Below, one piece after another: positions 1 to 8,451 of a stretch of DNA of 64,000 nt. The translations under genes were made by a program, and so were the position numbers. Under the pieces are notes generated by a model. That model was not told the origin of the DNA. It made no database searches and saw only the letters and a program-made list of their open reading frames with translations. Source of the DNA: Bacteroides congonensis (lineage in GTDB: Bacteria; Bacteroidota; Bacteroidia; Bacteroidales; Bacteroidaceae); assembly GCF_900130125.1 (NCBI RefSeq), contig NZ_FQXY01000009.1:186001-250000 (forward strand), read 5' to 3'. Every line of letters begins with the position of its first letter. Position 1 is the stretch's first letter.

Positions 1-2282
1 TCCAGTTTATGGGTAATGGTTCCCGGTGTCAGACCCGTAAATGGAATAGGAGAGCCTACTTCGGTATAAGAACCTCTGATTTTGAAATAGCCTAATACCG
101 GTTGTATGCTTTCACGAAGACTGTTCGGTAAAAGCTCGGTAACGATAGCCGAAAGACCCACCGACGGATAGAAAATCCATTCTTCTTTACTGTTCACCAG
201 TTGCGACGGTTTGTCGGCACGGCCGGTCAGTGTGAGATACAAAGCCGAATTCCATGAAAGCTCTGCCGAAGCAAAAGCTGCGAAGTTTTGTGTACGCGAA
301 TCGCCTCCTGTCTCATAAACACTGGCAACGGCTGAATTTACATTTCCATAAGTAAATTTATTGGGAACAAGCAATAAATCGCCGCCATAACCATGACCTT
401 TTGTATCATATTCCTCGAAAGATGCGCCGGCATTGACCGTAGCGTGGTAAATTTGGGCAAATTGCTTGTCGAAGTTTACCATAATATCGGCATATTTCTG
501 TTTATAGAACTCGTTGGAGTATCTATATCGGCCGTTGTCTCCCGCAAAGGTACTAATGGTGGAAGCGTAACGCTTGTCTTCCGATTCGGAATATGTATTA
601 TCAATGCGGGCACGACCTGCGACATTCAAGTACTCCGTAATGTCATATTTCAGATTGGCATAGAGCATATAGCGGTCTTTTGCTTCAGGACGCAAGTTGC
701 GATAAGCAATCCAATAAGGATTTTGCACGTCCATACCCATGCCTCCCGGTTGCCAGCTTTGTTTATTATACCCCAACTCATTGTTGTAGCGTTCAAAATA
801 TTTTTCACTTTCAAAATTCATCCCTCTCGGATAGAGGTATGCCCCTACTATGGGATTAAAGTATGTACCGAAGGATATCATGTTGTTGTAGAACTCGCGC
901 ACATAACTGGCGGATACATCCAAAGTCAGTTTATCCTTTAGAAATTTAGCCGTATTGCGGAATGTTACGTTATACCGATGATATTTGTTATTTTCTACCA
1001 TGCCGGTAGAGTTGACGGCTGATGCGGAGATATAGGTCTGGTTCTTTTCCGTCCCCATCGAGAGATTAAACGAATTGTTGAATGTAGCTCCGGTATTAAA
1101 AAAGTCTCTGGGTTCCCATGAAGATGGTTTTTCCATTTTATCGCCCCAAGAGAAGTAATCACCTGTCAGATTCCCATACGTATTTTGAAATTCCGGCATT
1201 ACAAAGGGATTTGCGAACTCGACAGAAGAAGATACATTCAGACGCATTGCACCTTCGGTGCCTTTCTTGGTGTTAATCAGGATAACGCCATTAGCGGCAT
1301 TGGCTCCATACAATGCGGCAGCCGACGGACCTGTCAATACGGATAGGCTTTCGATATCGTCCGGATTGAAGTTAGCGATACCTTCACCGGAAGTTGCTCC
1401 GCCGAAACCTGTACCATCTCCGGAACGATCTGCCTTATTTCCGATAGGAACACCATCTACTACATATAATACATTGTTTTGACCTGCAATAGATTTGTTA
1501 CCACGCATCACAACACGAGTACCACCACCTACACCGGATGCACTACGCTGTATATTTACACCGGCAACTTTACCATTCAGTGAGTTCATAAAGTTGGCAT
1601 CTTTGACTGCCGTCAAGTCGTCACCTTTCACTTGCTGAACGTTATAGCTCAGTGCTTTCTCAGAACGCTTGATACCCAAGGCAGTAACAACCACTTCATC
1701 CAGTGTTTGAGTATCTTCTCCCATTACTATTTTCAGAGGCTGTGCATTGGCCAGCGTGATTGCTTGGGAGGCATAACCAATATAGGATACTTCAAGTACA
1801 TCACCTTTTGCAGTCTGTATTTTGAAATTTCCATCCATATCAGTAATAGTACCATTTGAAGTTCCTTTTACTAAGACACTAACTCCGATCAACGGTTCAC
1901 CTTTTGCATCTGTTATAGTACCACTTGCGGCAATTGGTGTTTTTTTCTGTTGGTCTACTTTGATATTTTTAGCAGAAAGTACAATATGGTTATCAACTAT
2001 TGAAAAACTGGTATTGATACCTTTGAATAATTGATTCATTACATTATTCAAAGACTCTTTTGATACTTTGATAGATATGATGCGATTGATATCGACATCA
2101 TTTGTGTTATATACTACTGACATTGAAGTTTGCTTCTCAATTTCTTTCAATGCAGTGTTTAGGGGTACTTTTGATAGATTAAGAGTGACCGTTCGTTCTT
2201 GCCCATAAACTGAAGCAAAAGACGAAAACAACAAAAGGAAGAATAACAAGTACGGAAACTTGTGTTTTATAATTTCTTTCAT
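1..2282 (-). CDS. SusC/RagA-family TonB-dependent receptor with STN domain (3' end outside window)
   Basis: Outer-membrane TonB-dependent transporter, the SusC half of a SusCD glycan importer. Translation of the minus strand from an ATG at 2282 gives an open frame of about 760 codons to the window edge. Residues 1-27 are a signal peptide (MKEIIKHKFPYLLFF...). About 31-105 is an STN domain (LNTALKEIEKQT...), the part that talks to an anti-sigma factor in TonB-linked sigma signalling. About 118-187 is a carboxypeptidase-regulatory-like domain (GTITDAKGEPLIGVSV). A TonB box (TLDEVVVTALGIKR) and plug domain (VLYVVDGVPIGN) follow, then barrel. Codons around 134-206 lie on the inverted repeat shared with the right susC. 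In this orientation the gene has intact 5' sequences, so it is the expressed copy. Its SusD partner is presumably beyond the left edge. It is not a pseudogene; only the window truncates it. Confidence 0.95.
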   Translation of the reverse strand, partial: MKEIIKHKFPYLLFFLLLFSSFASVYGQERTVTLNLSKVPLNTALKEIEKQTSMSVVYNTNDVDINRIISIKVSKESLNNVMNQLFKGINTSFSIVDNHIVLSAKNIKVDQQKKTPIAASGTITDAKGEPLIGVSVLVKGTSNGTITDMDGNFKIQTAKGDVLEVSYIGYASQAITLANAQPLKIVMGEDTQTLDEVVVTALGIKRSEKALSYNVQQVKGDDLTAVKDANFMNSLNGKVAGVNIQRSASGVGGGTRVVMRGNKSIAGQNNVLYVVDGVPIGNKADRSGDGTGFGGATSGEGIANFNPDDIESLSVLTGPSAAALYGANAANGVILINTKKGTEGAMRLNVSSSVEFANPFVMPEFQNTYGNLTGDYFSWGDKMEKPSSWEPRDFFNTGATFNNSFNLSMGTEKNQTYISASAVNSTGMVENNKYHRYNVTFRNTAKFLKDKLTLDVSASYVREFYNNMISFGTYFNPIVGAYLYPRGMNFESEKYFERYNNELGYNKQSWQPGGMGMDVQNPYWIAYRNLRPEAKDRYMLYANLKYDITEYLNVAGRARIDNTYSESEDKRYASTISTFAGDNGRYRYSNEFYKQKYADIMVNFDKQFAQIYHATVNAGASFEEYDTKGHGYGGDLLLVPNKFTYGNVNSAVASVYETGGDSRTQNFAAFASAELSWNSALYLTLTGRADKPSQLVNSKEEWIFYPSVGLSAIVTELLPNSLRESIQPVLGYFKIRGSYTEVGSPIPFTGLTPGTITHKL
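1665..1770 (-). repeat. Left inverted repeat of the susC inversion system
   Basis: Read on the minus strand, this 106-bp block inside the left susC matches 4066-4171 on the plus strand with a single difference (C versus T, at 1703 and 4133). It codes for the end of the carboxypeptidase-regulatory domain and the TonB box. Identity stops abruptly on the promoter side (no homology beyond 1770/4066). On the other side it falls to ordinary paralogue divergence. That pattern fits a recombination target kept identical by exchange. Confidence 0.9.
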
Positions 2283-2659
2283 CTTATTCTTATTAATTAG
2301 AAATAGTTTTTAGGTAAAATTTAATAAAACGATAAGTAATATTATCGCTTCCTATACAAAGGTTTCATGTATCTCTGTTTCTCATAATCACTAAATTTAA
2401 AGGTTACACTTAAAACATTTTTTCATAAGCGCTTATTCAATAGTAGTACATTTTATATTGCAACCTTACTAAACGAAGATAAGATTTTTTTTGAGAAAAA
2501 TAAAAAAATCAAATTCTTAATTGAAAATATTATACATAAATATTTGATAAATAGAGTATTATGTATTCATTATAATTAGGCTGATTTATTATCTTTGCAT
2601 GCGTTTTGCATACAATTCTTATATGCTTAAATTAATGTATAGATATAAACATTTATTTT
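2283..2659. promoter_or_regulatory. Divergent regulatory region between susC (left) and recombinase (right)
   Basis: This AT-rich 377-bp gap separates two divergent start codons. On the plus strand TATCTTTG at 2590-2597 is a perfect -7 box (TAnnTTTG) for the recombinase gene; no -33 TTTG lies at the usual distance. On the minus strand the best -7-like box is AACCTTTG (2364-2357), an imperfect match about 75 bp from the susC start. A small hairpin CGATAA/TTATCG (2330-2347) lies in the susC leader. The whole region is inside the inferred invertible segment, so the susC promoter would move with the inversion. Confidence 0.6.
2596..2611 (+). repeat. 16-bp motif TGCATGCNNNTTGCAT, upstream copy
   Basis: This copy overlaps the last two bases of the -7 box at 2590-2597 and lies about 50 bp before the recombinase start codon. 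The same motif occurs once after the gene at 3906-3921, in the same orientation. Both copies contain inverted GCAT/ATGC elements, as expected of a protein-binding site. An operator for autoregulation or an accessory recombinase site are both possible; the sequence does not decide. Confidence 0.55.
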
Positions 2660-3895
2660 ATGTTCAAATTTTCAAGAGATGGAGTTTCAGTATTAACCAT
2701 ATTAGATACCAGAAGAGCCAAAAAGAGTGGATTGTTCCCTGTTAAAGTTCAAGTAGTATTTAGAAGAAAACAAAAATACTACTCGACTGGAAAGGAACTG
2801 TCAAAAGAAGAGTGGGAAAGATTACTAAAAGCTAAAAGTAGGTTATTAACTGAAATACGGTCAGATATTGAAAGCAGCTTTTCTACTATTAAACAACAAG
2901 TTAACGAATTGATACAGAAAGGGGAATTTAGCATTGAAGCTTTGAATATAAAGCTAGGAAGGCAAATAAAAGATATGAATTTGCATAGTGCCTTCTACTT
3001 AAAGATGAAAGAATTGAAAGATAATGAGCAGGCTAGTACTTATTTAAATTATCAAAGTGCTTTGAAAAGTTTAGAGAATTTTGGTGGTACATATATCCCG
3101 TTGGAAAGGATAACGGTTGATTGGCTCAAACACTGCGAGCGTTATTGGCTTTCAGAAGGCAAAAGCTATTCAAGTATCAGTATTTATTTTAGAGCTTTAA
3201 AATGTATATTAAATCGTGCGATACGTGACGGATTTTTAAAAGAATCGTCTTTTCCTTTCGGAAAAAATAGATACGAGATTCCTGAAGGCTGCGGACGTAA
3301 ACTAGCACTTACCCTCCCAGAAATAAAAAAAATAATGTCATATCAAGACGGGACAAAAACAGTAGAGGAATTCCGCGACCTATGGGTATTTTCTTATTTA
3401 TGCAATGGAATTAATTTTATGGATTTATTATTCCTTCAATATTCGAATATTGTAGATGGAGAAATATGCTTTGTGCGTTCCAAAACATCCAGAACGACGA
3501 AACATAACAAAGAGATACATGCGACCATAACTCCTGAAATGTGGAGAATCATTCATAAATGGGGAAATCCACAATTGACTCCGCAGACATATATTTTTAA
3601 ATATGCTAAAGGAACTGAAAATGCATTTGAAAGAATCAGATTGGTACGACGTATCGTTACTAAATGCAATAGAAGACTCAAAAAGATAGCTTTAAGTATG
3701 GGCATTGCACAACTGACAACCTATACTGCACGGCATTCATTTGCTACAGTACTCAAACGCGCCGGTGCTAAAACATCATATATTTCTGAAAGCTTGGGAC
3801 ATTCAAATTTAGCTGTTACGGAGAACTATTTAGCCTACTTCGAAAAGGAAGAAAGAATCAGAAACGCTCAATTATTAATCGAGTTCAATCTATAG
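2660..3895 (+). CDS. Tyrosine recombinase (phage-integrase family), putative susC invertase
   Basis: A 411-residue site-specific recombinase of the Bacteroides integrase type. The N-terminal arm/core-binding part (about 1-200) includes the SAM-like region. The catalytic part (about 215-411) shows Arg358 in YTARHS (box II, with Tyr in place of the usual His three residues before), His381 in SLGHSN and the nucleophile Tyr390 in TENYLAY. The first catalytic arginine is not at its usual place: the box I segment reads YLCNGINFMD, while an Arg sits 13 residues earlier (FRDLW), resembling the arrangement reported for IntDOT. It lies between two inverted susC genes and inside the segment bounded by their inverted repeats, so its likely job is to invert that segment. 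The start is an ATG 62 bp after a TAnnTTTG box. Confidence 0.93.
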   Translation: MFKFSRDGVSVLTILDTRRAKKSGLFPVKVQVVFRRKQKYYSTGKELSKEEWERLLKAKSRLLTEIRSDIESSFSTIKQQVNELIQKGEFSIEALNIKLGRQIKDMNLHSAFYLKMKELKDNEQASTYLNYQSALKSLENFGGTYIPLERITVDWLKHCERYWLSEGKSYSSISIYFRALKCILNRAIRDGFLKESSFPFGKNRYEIPEGCGRKLALTLPEIKKIMSYQDGTKTVEEFRDLWVFSYLCNGINFMDLLFLQYSNIVDGEICFVRSKTSRTTKHNKEIHATITPEMWRIIHKWGNPQLTPQTYIFKYAKGTENAFERIRLVRRIVTKCNRRLKKIALSMGIAQLTTYTARHSFATVLKRAGAKTSYISESLGHSNLAVTENYLAYFEKEERIRNAQLLIEFNL

Positions 3896-3905
3896 ACTAA
3901 GATAA

Positions 3906-3921
3906 TGCATGCAAATTGCAT
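3906..3921 (+). repeat. 16-bp motif TGCATGCNNNTTGCAT, downstream copy
   Basis: This second copy of the motif lies 10 bp after the recombinase stop codon. It contains the perfect palindrome ATGCAAATTGCAT. The 170 bp from the stop codon to the right inverted repeat holds no obvious terminator, so transcription from the recombinase could read into the right susC cassette. Confidence 0.55.
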
Positions 3922-4065
3922 GTACAGCCCTTGTCCTTTCATATAGAACAACAAAATGATTTGTGAAAAATCAAGAGTGATAGGTGTCCTTCATAGTATC
4001 TATTATCAGTTACAAAAGGAATAAACCATATTTATTCAGAAAAAATATTCAAATAAGATACATTT

Positions 4066-4171
4066 CTCCCAAGCAATCACGCTGGCCAATGCACAGCCTC
4101 TGAAAATAGTAATGGGAGAAGATACTCAAACATTGGATGAAGTGGTTGTTACTGCCTTGGGTATCAAGCGT
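4066..4171 (+). repeat. Right inverted repeat of the susC inversion system
   Basis: This is the partner of 1665-1770, identical on the opposite strand except at 4133. The first 67 bp (4066-4132) match without a gap or mismatch. A small dyad CTTG-ggtat-CAAG lies at 4156-4168 in this copy and in its partner; it could be a crossover core, but the real crossover site cannot be fixed from sequence. Upstream of 4066 there is no homology to the left susC. Confidence 0.9.
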
Positions 4172-6856
4172 GCAACAAAGGCATTAAGTTATAATGTACA
4201 AGAGGTAAAAGGCGACGAAATAACAGCTGTAAAGGATGCTAACTTTATGAATTCGTTAGCTGGAAAGGTGGCAGGGGTTCAAATCAGTAGTGGTGCTACT
4301 GGCGCTGGTGGTGCAGCACGTGTCGTAATGCGTGGTATGAAATCATTAACTAAAGACAATAATGCATTATATGTGATTGATGGTGTACCTATCTTCAATA
4401 CAGGTAAAAGCGGTGGTGAAGGATTATTTGGTGACATGGGTGGGTCGGATGCCGTAGCAGACTTAAATCCAGACGATATTGCTAGTATCAGTATGATGAC
4501 CGGACCTTCTGCAGCTGCTCTTTATGGTTCTTCTGCTGCCAATGGGGTGGTTTTGATTACTACTAAAAAAGGGCAGACTGAGAAAACTACGATTACGGTG
4601 TCTAATAGCACTACTTTTTCCAAAGCATATATTATGCCTGATATGCAGAATCGCTATGGTACAAGCTCTGGATTGTTTAGTTGGGGAGAACTGACAGACC
4701 GCAGATATGATCCATCTAATTTTTTTGAAACTGGTACGAATGTTATCAACTCAGTAGCTTTGTCTACCGGGAATTCAAAGAATCAGACTTATCTTTCAGC
4801 TTCTACTACTAATTCTGGTGGTATTCTTCCTAACAACTCTTATAATCGTTATAATTTTACAGCACGTAATACTACGAATTTCCTGAATGACAGATTGACT
4901 TTGGATATTGGTGCGCAATATATTATTCAAAATAATAAAAACATGGTTTCCCAAGGGCAGTATTATAATCCACTTCCTGCATTGTATTTATTTCCCCGCG
5001 GAGATAATTTTGATGAAATCCGTTTGTATGAACGTTACAACACAAATTACGGTTATATGGAACAGTATTGGCCTTATGGAGATGCAAGTTTGTCATTACA
5101 GAATCCGTATTGGGTACAGAACCGTATAATCCGTACTTCCGATAAAAAACGTTATATGCTGAACGCTTCTTTGAAATGGAAGGTGACAGATTGGATTAAC
5201 ATCGTAGGACGTGTGAATCTGGACAACTCTGATTATCGGAACAAGAATGAGAAGTCAGCTTCTACATTAACCACATTTTGTGGAGTAAGTGGTGGTTTCG
5301 AGGATGCCATGCGGCAAGAACGTTCTTTGTATGCAGATGTTTTGGCTAATATAGACAAGACTTTCGGTGATTTCCATTTGACTGCCAATGTGGGGGCTTC
5401 CATTTACCATACTTCAATGGATCAATTGTATTTTGCCGGTGACTTGGTCATTCCGAACTTCTTTCAGGTTAATAATATAAATTTCTCTTCTAATTACAAA
5501 CCGGATCCTACCGGATATAAAGATGAAATTCAGAGCATTTTTGCCAGCGCAGAATTAAGTTGGAAAAATCAGTTGTATTTAACATTGACAGGACGAAATG
5601 ACTGGGATTCTAAATTAGCTTTCTCCAAACAAAAATCATTCTTCTATCCGTCAGTTGGTTTGTCGGCTTTACTGTCAGAAATGGTTGAACTTCCGGAGTT
5701 GATAACTTATGCTAAAGTACGTGGTTCCTATACAGTGGTAGCATCTTCTTTCGATCGCTTCCTTACTAATCCCGGATATGAATACAATAGCCAGACACAT
5801 AATTGGGCAAATCCAACCGTTTATCCGATGGAAAACATGAAACCGGAAAAAACAAAATCATGGGAAATTGGTTTAAATTTGAAATTCTGGGAGAATCGCT
5901 TTAGCCTGGATGCTACTTATTACCGTTCCAATACATTGAATCAGACATTTAAGGTGGATATTCCGTCATCTTCCGGTTATAAACAAGCAATAGTTCAAGC
6001 AGGTGATGTGCAGAATCAAGGTATTGAACTGGCTTTAGGATTTAGTGATAAATGGGCAGGTTTCGGTTGGTCTTCTAATGCAACTTTTACTTTAAATCGC
6101 AACAAGGTGAAACGGTTAGCTAGTGGTAGTGTTAATCCGGTGACCGGAGAGGCTATTCAGATGGACGAGATGAATGTAGGTTGGTTAGGTAAAGAAAATG
6201 TAGCTCCCCGTGTTATTCTGACAGAAGGCGGTTCTATGACCGATATCTATGTATATAACCAACTGACCAAGGATAATAATGGTAATATAAAAGTTGACCA
6301 GAATGGTAATCTGGGGATTACTTCATCAAATACTCCAGTGAAAGTCGGCAATCTGGATGCTGACTTCAATTTAGGATGGATCAATCATTTCACTTACAAA
6401 GGTATTGACTTGGGGGTTGTGTTGTCCGCACGTGTAGGTGGATTAGCTTACTCGGCTACTCAAGGTATTTTGGATTATTATGGAGTGTCTGAAGTATCTG
6501 CTTCTGTCCGTGATAATGGTGGTACGCCCATCAATAATGGTAAGGTTGATGCCCAGAAGTATTATCAGACTATCAGTACAGGTGAAGGTGGTTATGGTCG
6601 TTACTACTTATATAGTGCAACCAATGTACGTTTACAAGAATTAAGCTTGAATTATACACTTCCAAGAAAGTGGTTTAAAAATGTAGCAAATGTTACTTTG
6701 GGTGTCGTAGGACGTAATCTATGGATGATTTACTGTAAAGCTCCGTTTGATCCGGAATTGTCTGCTTCTACTTCCAGTAACTATTATATGAATGTAGACT
6801 ACTTTATGCAACCTAGCTTGCGTAATTTCGGTTTTAATGTGAAAGTTCAATTCTAA
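4112..6856 (+). CDS. SusC-family receptor cassette lacking promoter and 5' end (silent in this orientation)
   Basis: This encodes plug and barrel of a TonB-dependent outer-membrane transporter, 914 residues from the first internal Met. It begins at the TonB box (MGEDTQTLDEVVVT) and continues with the plug (ALYVIDGVPIFNTG; GPSAAALYGSSAANGVVLITT) and a ~700-residue barrel ending in a C-terminal aromatic (NVKVQF). The frame is open back to 4025, but no start codon, signal peptide, STN or regulatory domain lies upstream. The missing part exists only as the 5' end of the opposite susC, joined through the 106-bp inverted repeat. A protein started at 4112 could not reach the outer membrane. The downstream susD is 17 bp away, so both belong to one operon that should be switched by inversion. 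It is better called a silent cassette than a decayed gene: the frame is intact to the stop. Confidence 0.93.
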   Translation: MGEDTQTLDEVVVTALGIKRATKALSYNVQEVKGDEITAVKDANFMNSLAGKVAGVQISSGATGAGGAARVVMRGMKSLTKDNNALYVIDGVPIFNTGKSGGEGLFGDMGGSDAVADLNPDDIASISMMTGPSAAALYGSSAANGVVLITTKKGQTEKTTITVSNSTTFSKAYIMPDMQNRYGTSSGLFSWGELTDRRYDPSNFFETGTNVINSVALSTGNSKNQTYLSASTTNSGGILPNNSYNRYNFTARNTTNFLNDRLTLDIGAQYIIQNNKNMVSQGQYYNPLPALYLFPRGDNFDEIRLYERYNTNYGYMEQYWPYGDASLSLQNPYWVQNRIIRTSDKKRYMLNASLKWKVTDWINIVGRVNLDNSDYRNKNEKSASTLTTFCGVSGGFEDAMRQERSLYADVLANIDKTFGDFHLTANVGASIYHTSMDQLYFAGDLVIPNFFQVNNINFSSNYKPDPTGYKDEIQSIFASAELSWKNQLYLTLTGRNDWDSKLAFSKQKSFFYPSVGLSALLSEMVELPELITYAKVRGSYTVVASSFDRFLTNPGYEYNSQTHNWANPTVYPMENMKPEKTKSWEIGLNLKFWENRFSLDATYYRSNTLNQTFKVDIPSSSGYKQAIVQAGDVQNQGIELALGFSDKWAGFGWSSNATFTLNRNKVKRLASGSVNPVTGEAIQMDEMNVGWLGKENVAPRVILTEGGSMTDIYVYNQLTKDNNGNIKVDQNGNLGITSSNTPVKVGNLDADFNLGWINHFTYKGIDLGVVLSARVGGLAYSATQGILDYYGVSEVSASVRDNGGTPINNGKVDAQKYYQTISTGEGGYGRYYLYSATNVRLQELSLNYTLPRKWFKNVANVTLGVVGRNLWMIYCKAPFDPELSASTSSNYYMNVDYFMQPSLRNFGFNVKVQF

Positions 6857-6873
6857 AAGAAAAAGCTAATGTT

Positions 6874-8424
6874 ATGAGAAAATATTTAAGAAATATCACG
6901 GTCGGTGCCGCTCTCTTGTTGCTGGCAGGAAGTTGTACTGATAAATTTGAAGAGTATAATACGAATCAATATCAGATCCATGATGCTGACCCGGCTACTC
7001 TGATGAAATCTATGATTGAAACAATTGTGAATATTCAGCAGAATGACTCTCAAATGCAAGACCAGATGGTGGGGCAGTTAGGCGGTTACTTGTGTTGTTC
7101 TAACACATGGAGTGGAACTAATTTTAGTACATTCAATCAAAGTGATGCATGGAATGCTACTCCCTGGAATACTCCGTTTGAAAAAATATATGGAAACTTT
7201 TTCCAGATACAAGAAGCGACAAATTCTACGGGACATTATTATGCTTTTGCTTGCATGATACGTGCCATAACAATGCTCCGTGTTGCAGACTGTTATGGAC
7301 CGATGCCTTATAGCCAAGTGAAGAAAGGCAATTTTTATGTTTCTTATGATACTCAGGAACAGGTCTACACAAATATATTAAGTGATTTAGCCAATGCTGC
7401 TGACGTTCTGTATAATTATTATGTAGAGACTAATGGTAATGCACCATTAGGAGCTAATGATCCTGTTTTTGAGGGAAATTATTCCGGTTGGGCGAAATTG
7501 GCAAATTCAATGCGCTTACGTGTTGCAATGCGAATTAGCGGAACATGGCCTGGTATTGCTAAGGAAGCGGCTGAAGCTGCAGTAATACATAAAGCCGGCT
7601 TGATTGAAAGTAATTCGGACAATGCCATGCTTTCTTGTGGAACACAAAGTAATCCATATCAGCTGGCCGCTGTCAGTTGGGGAGATTTGCGGGTGAATGC
7701 AAATATTGTAGATTATATGAACGCATATGATGACCCGCGTATGTCGAAATTTTTTAATAAATCTACTCTTACCGGAAAAACAGATCAATATGTAGGTATG
7801 CGTACAGGCGATGTTGATTTTAAAAAGGCAGACGCAGCAGGTTTCTCTATTCCTGCCTATACGGCAACTTCTAAATTAATGGTTTTCTGTGCTGCTGAAA
7901 CAGCTTTTTTACGTGCTGAAGGAAAATTGCGTGGCTGGAATGTAGGCACTAAAACGGCAAAAGTTTACTATGAAGACGGCATCAATTTGTCTATGGAGCA
8001 GTATCAGGTTTCAGCTACCGAATATCTGAAGATAGATGAAGCTCCAGTGGTATCACATGAAAGTGACGCTGTACAAAACGCTACTGCTACGATTACTAAT
8101 ACCGTTAGTGTGAAGTGGAATGATAGCGAAGCTGACAATGTAAATGGGAAGAATTTCCAGCGTATCATTACTCAAAAGTGGATTGCCAATTATCCACTGG
8201 GACTCGAGGCATGGGCTGAATATCGTCGTACAGGCTATCCGGAACTTTATCCTTGCATCGACAATTTATCTGACTGTGGCGTGAGCAGCCAGCGTGGTAT
8301 GCGTCGTTTGAGTTTCCCTTATACAGAGGCGCAGAATAATAAAGCCAATTATGATCAAGGGGTTGCAGAACTTGGCGGTGCTGATAATGAAGCCACTGAT
8401 CTGAAATGGGCGAAAAAGAACTAA
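6874..8424 (+). CDS. SusD/RagB-family outer-membrane glycan-binding lipoprotein
   Basis: Surface lipoprotein that caps the SusC barrel and delivers glycan. The 516 residues begin with a lipoprotein signal (LLLLAGSC, Cys at about 21). Helical TPR-type segments typical of SusD follow (YYAFACMIRAITMLRVADCYGPMPYSQ; AAETAFLRAEGKLRGW). The C-terminal part shows the usual IITQKWIANYPLGLEAWAE region. It resembles the SusD-like_2 branch more than classical SusD. It starts 17 bp after the right susC, so it is probably co-transcribed with it and shares its ON/OFF state, unless readthrough from the recombinase gene supplies mRNA. Confidence 0.93.
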   Translation: MRKYLRNITVGAALLLLAGSCTDKFEEYNTNQYQIHDADPATLMKSMIETIVNIQQNDSQMQDQMVGQLGGYLCCSNTWSGTNFSTFNQSDAWNATPWNTPFEKIYGNFFQIQEATNSTGHYYAFACMIRAITMLRVADCYGPMPYSQVKKGNFYVSYDTQEQVYTNILSDLANAADVLYNYYVETNGNAPLGANDPVFEGNYSGWAKLANSMRLRVAMRISGTWPGIAKEAAEAAVIHKAGLIESNSDNAMLSCGTQSNPYQLAAVSWGDLRVNANIVDYMNAYDDPRMSKFFNKSTLTGKTDQYVGMRTGDVDFKKADAAGFSIPAYTATSKLMVFCAAETAFLRAEGKLRGWNVGTKTAKVYYEDGINLSMEQYQVSATEYLKIDEAPVVSHESDAVQNATATITNTVSVKWNDSEADNVNGKNFQRIITQKWIANYPLGLEAWAEYRRTGYPELYPCIDNLSDCGVSSQRGMRRLSFPYTEAQNNKANYDQGVAELGGADNEATDLKWAKKN

Positions 8425-8451
8425 TTTATATAATGCATAAAAAGGACTTTT

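Larger units (their letters stand above)
1771..4065. other. Inferred invertible DNA segment carrying susC 5' end, promoter region and recombinase
   Basis: The segment lies between two 106-bp inverted repeats. It holds the first ~171 codons of the left susC, its upstream region, and a tyrosine recombinase gene. Inverting it would join those codons in frame to the right susC cassette: the serine codon at 4067-4069 corresponds to codon 172 of the left gene, and 15 codons later comes the Met at 4112. The hybrid would have about 1,100 residues. Phase variation of SusC-family genes by tyrosine recombinases is known in Bacteroides. That this copy inverts is inferred from sequence only. Confidence 0.8.

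Noticed and set aside
393..2034. Several plus-strand open frames of 70-182 codons
   Set aside because: They are antisense to the left susC, which translates convincingly with STN, plug and barrel motifs across the whole interval.
1665..4171. Inverted repeat as an assembly artefact
   Set aside because: The two susC genes diverge clearly outside the 106-bp block, carry a fixed mismatch within it and flank a recombinase, which an assembly error would not produce. Read-level proof is still lacking.
4112..6856. Right susC as a decayed pseudogene
   Set aside because: The frame is intact to the stop, and the missing 5' end is available in frame through the inverted repeat; a silent cassette explains it better.
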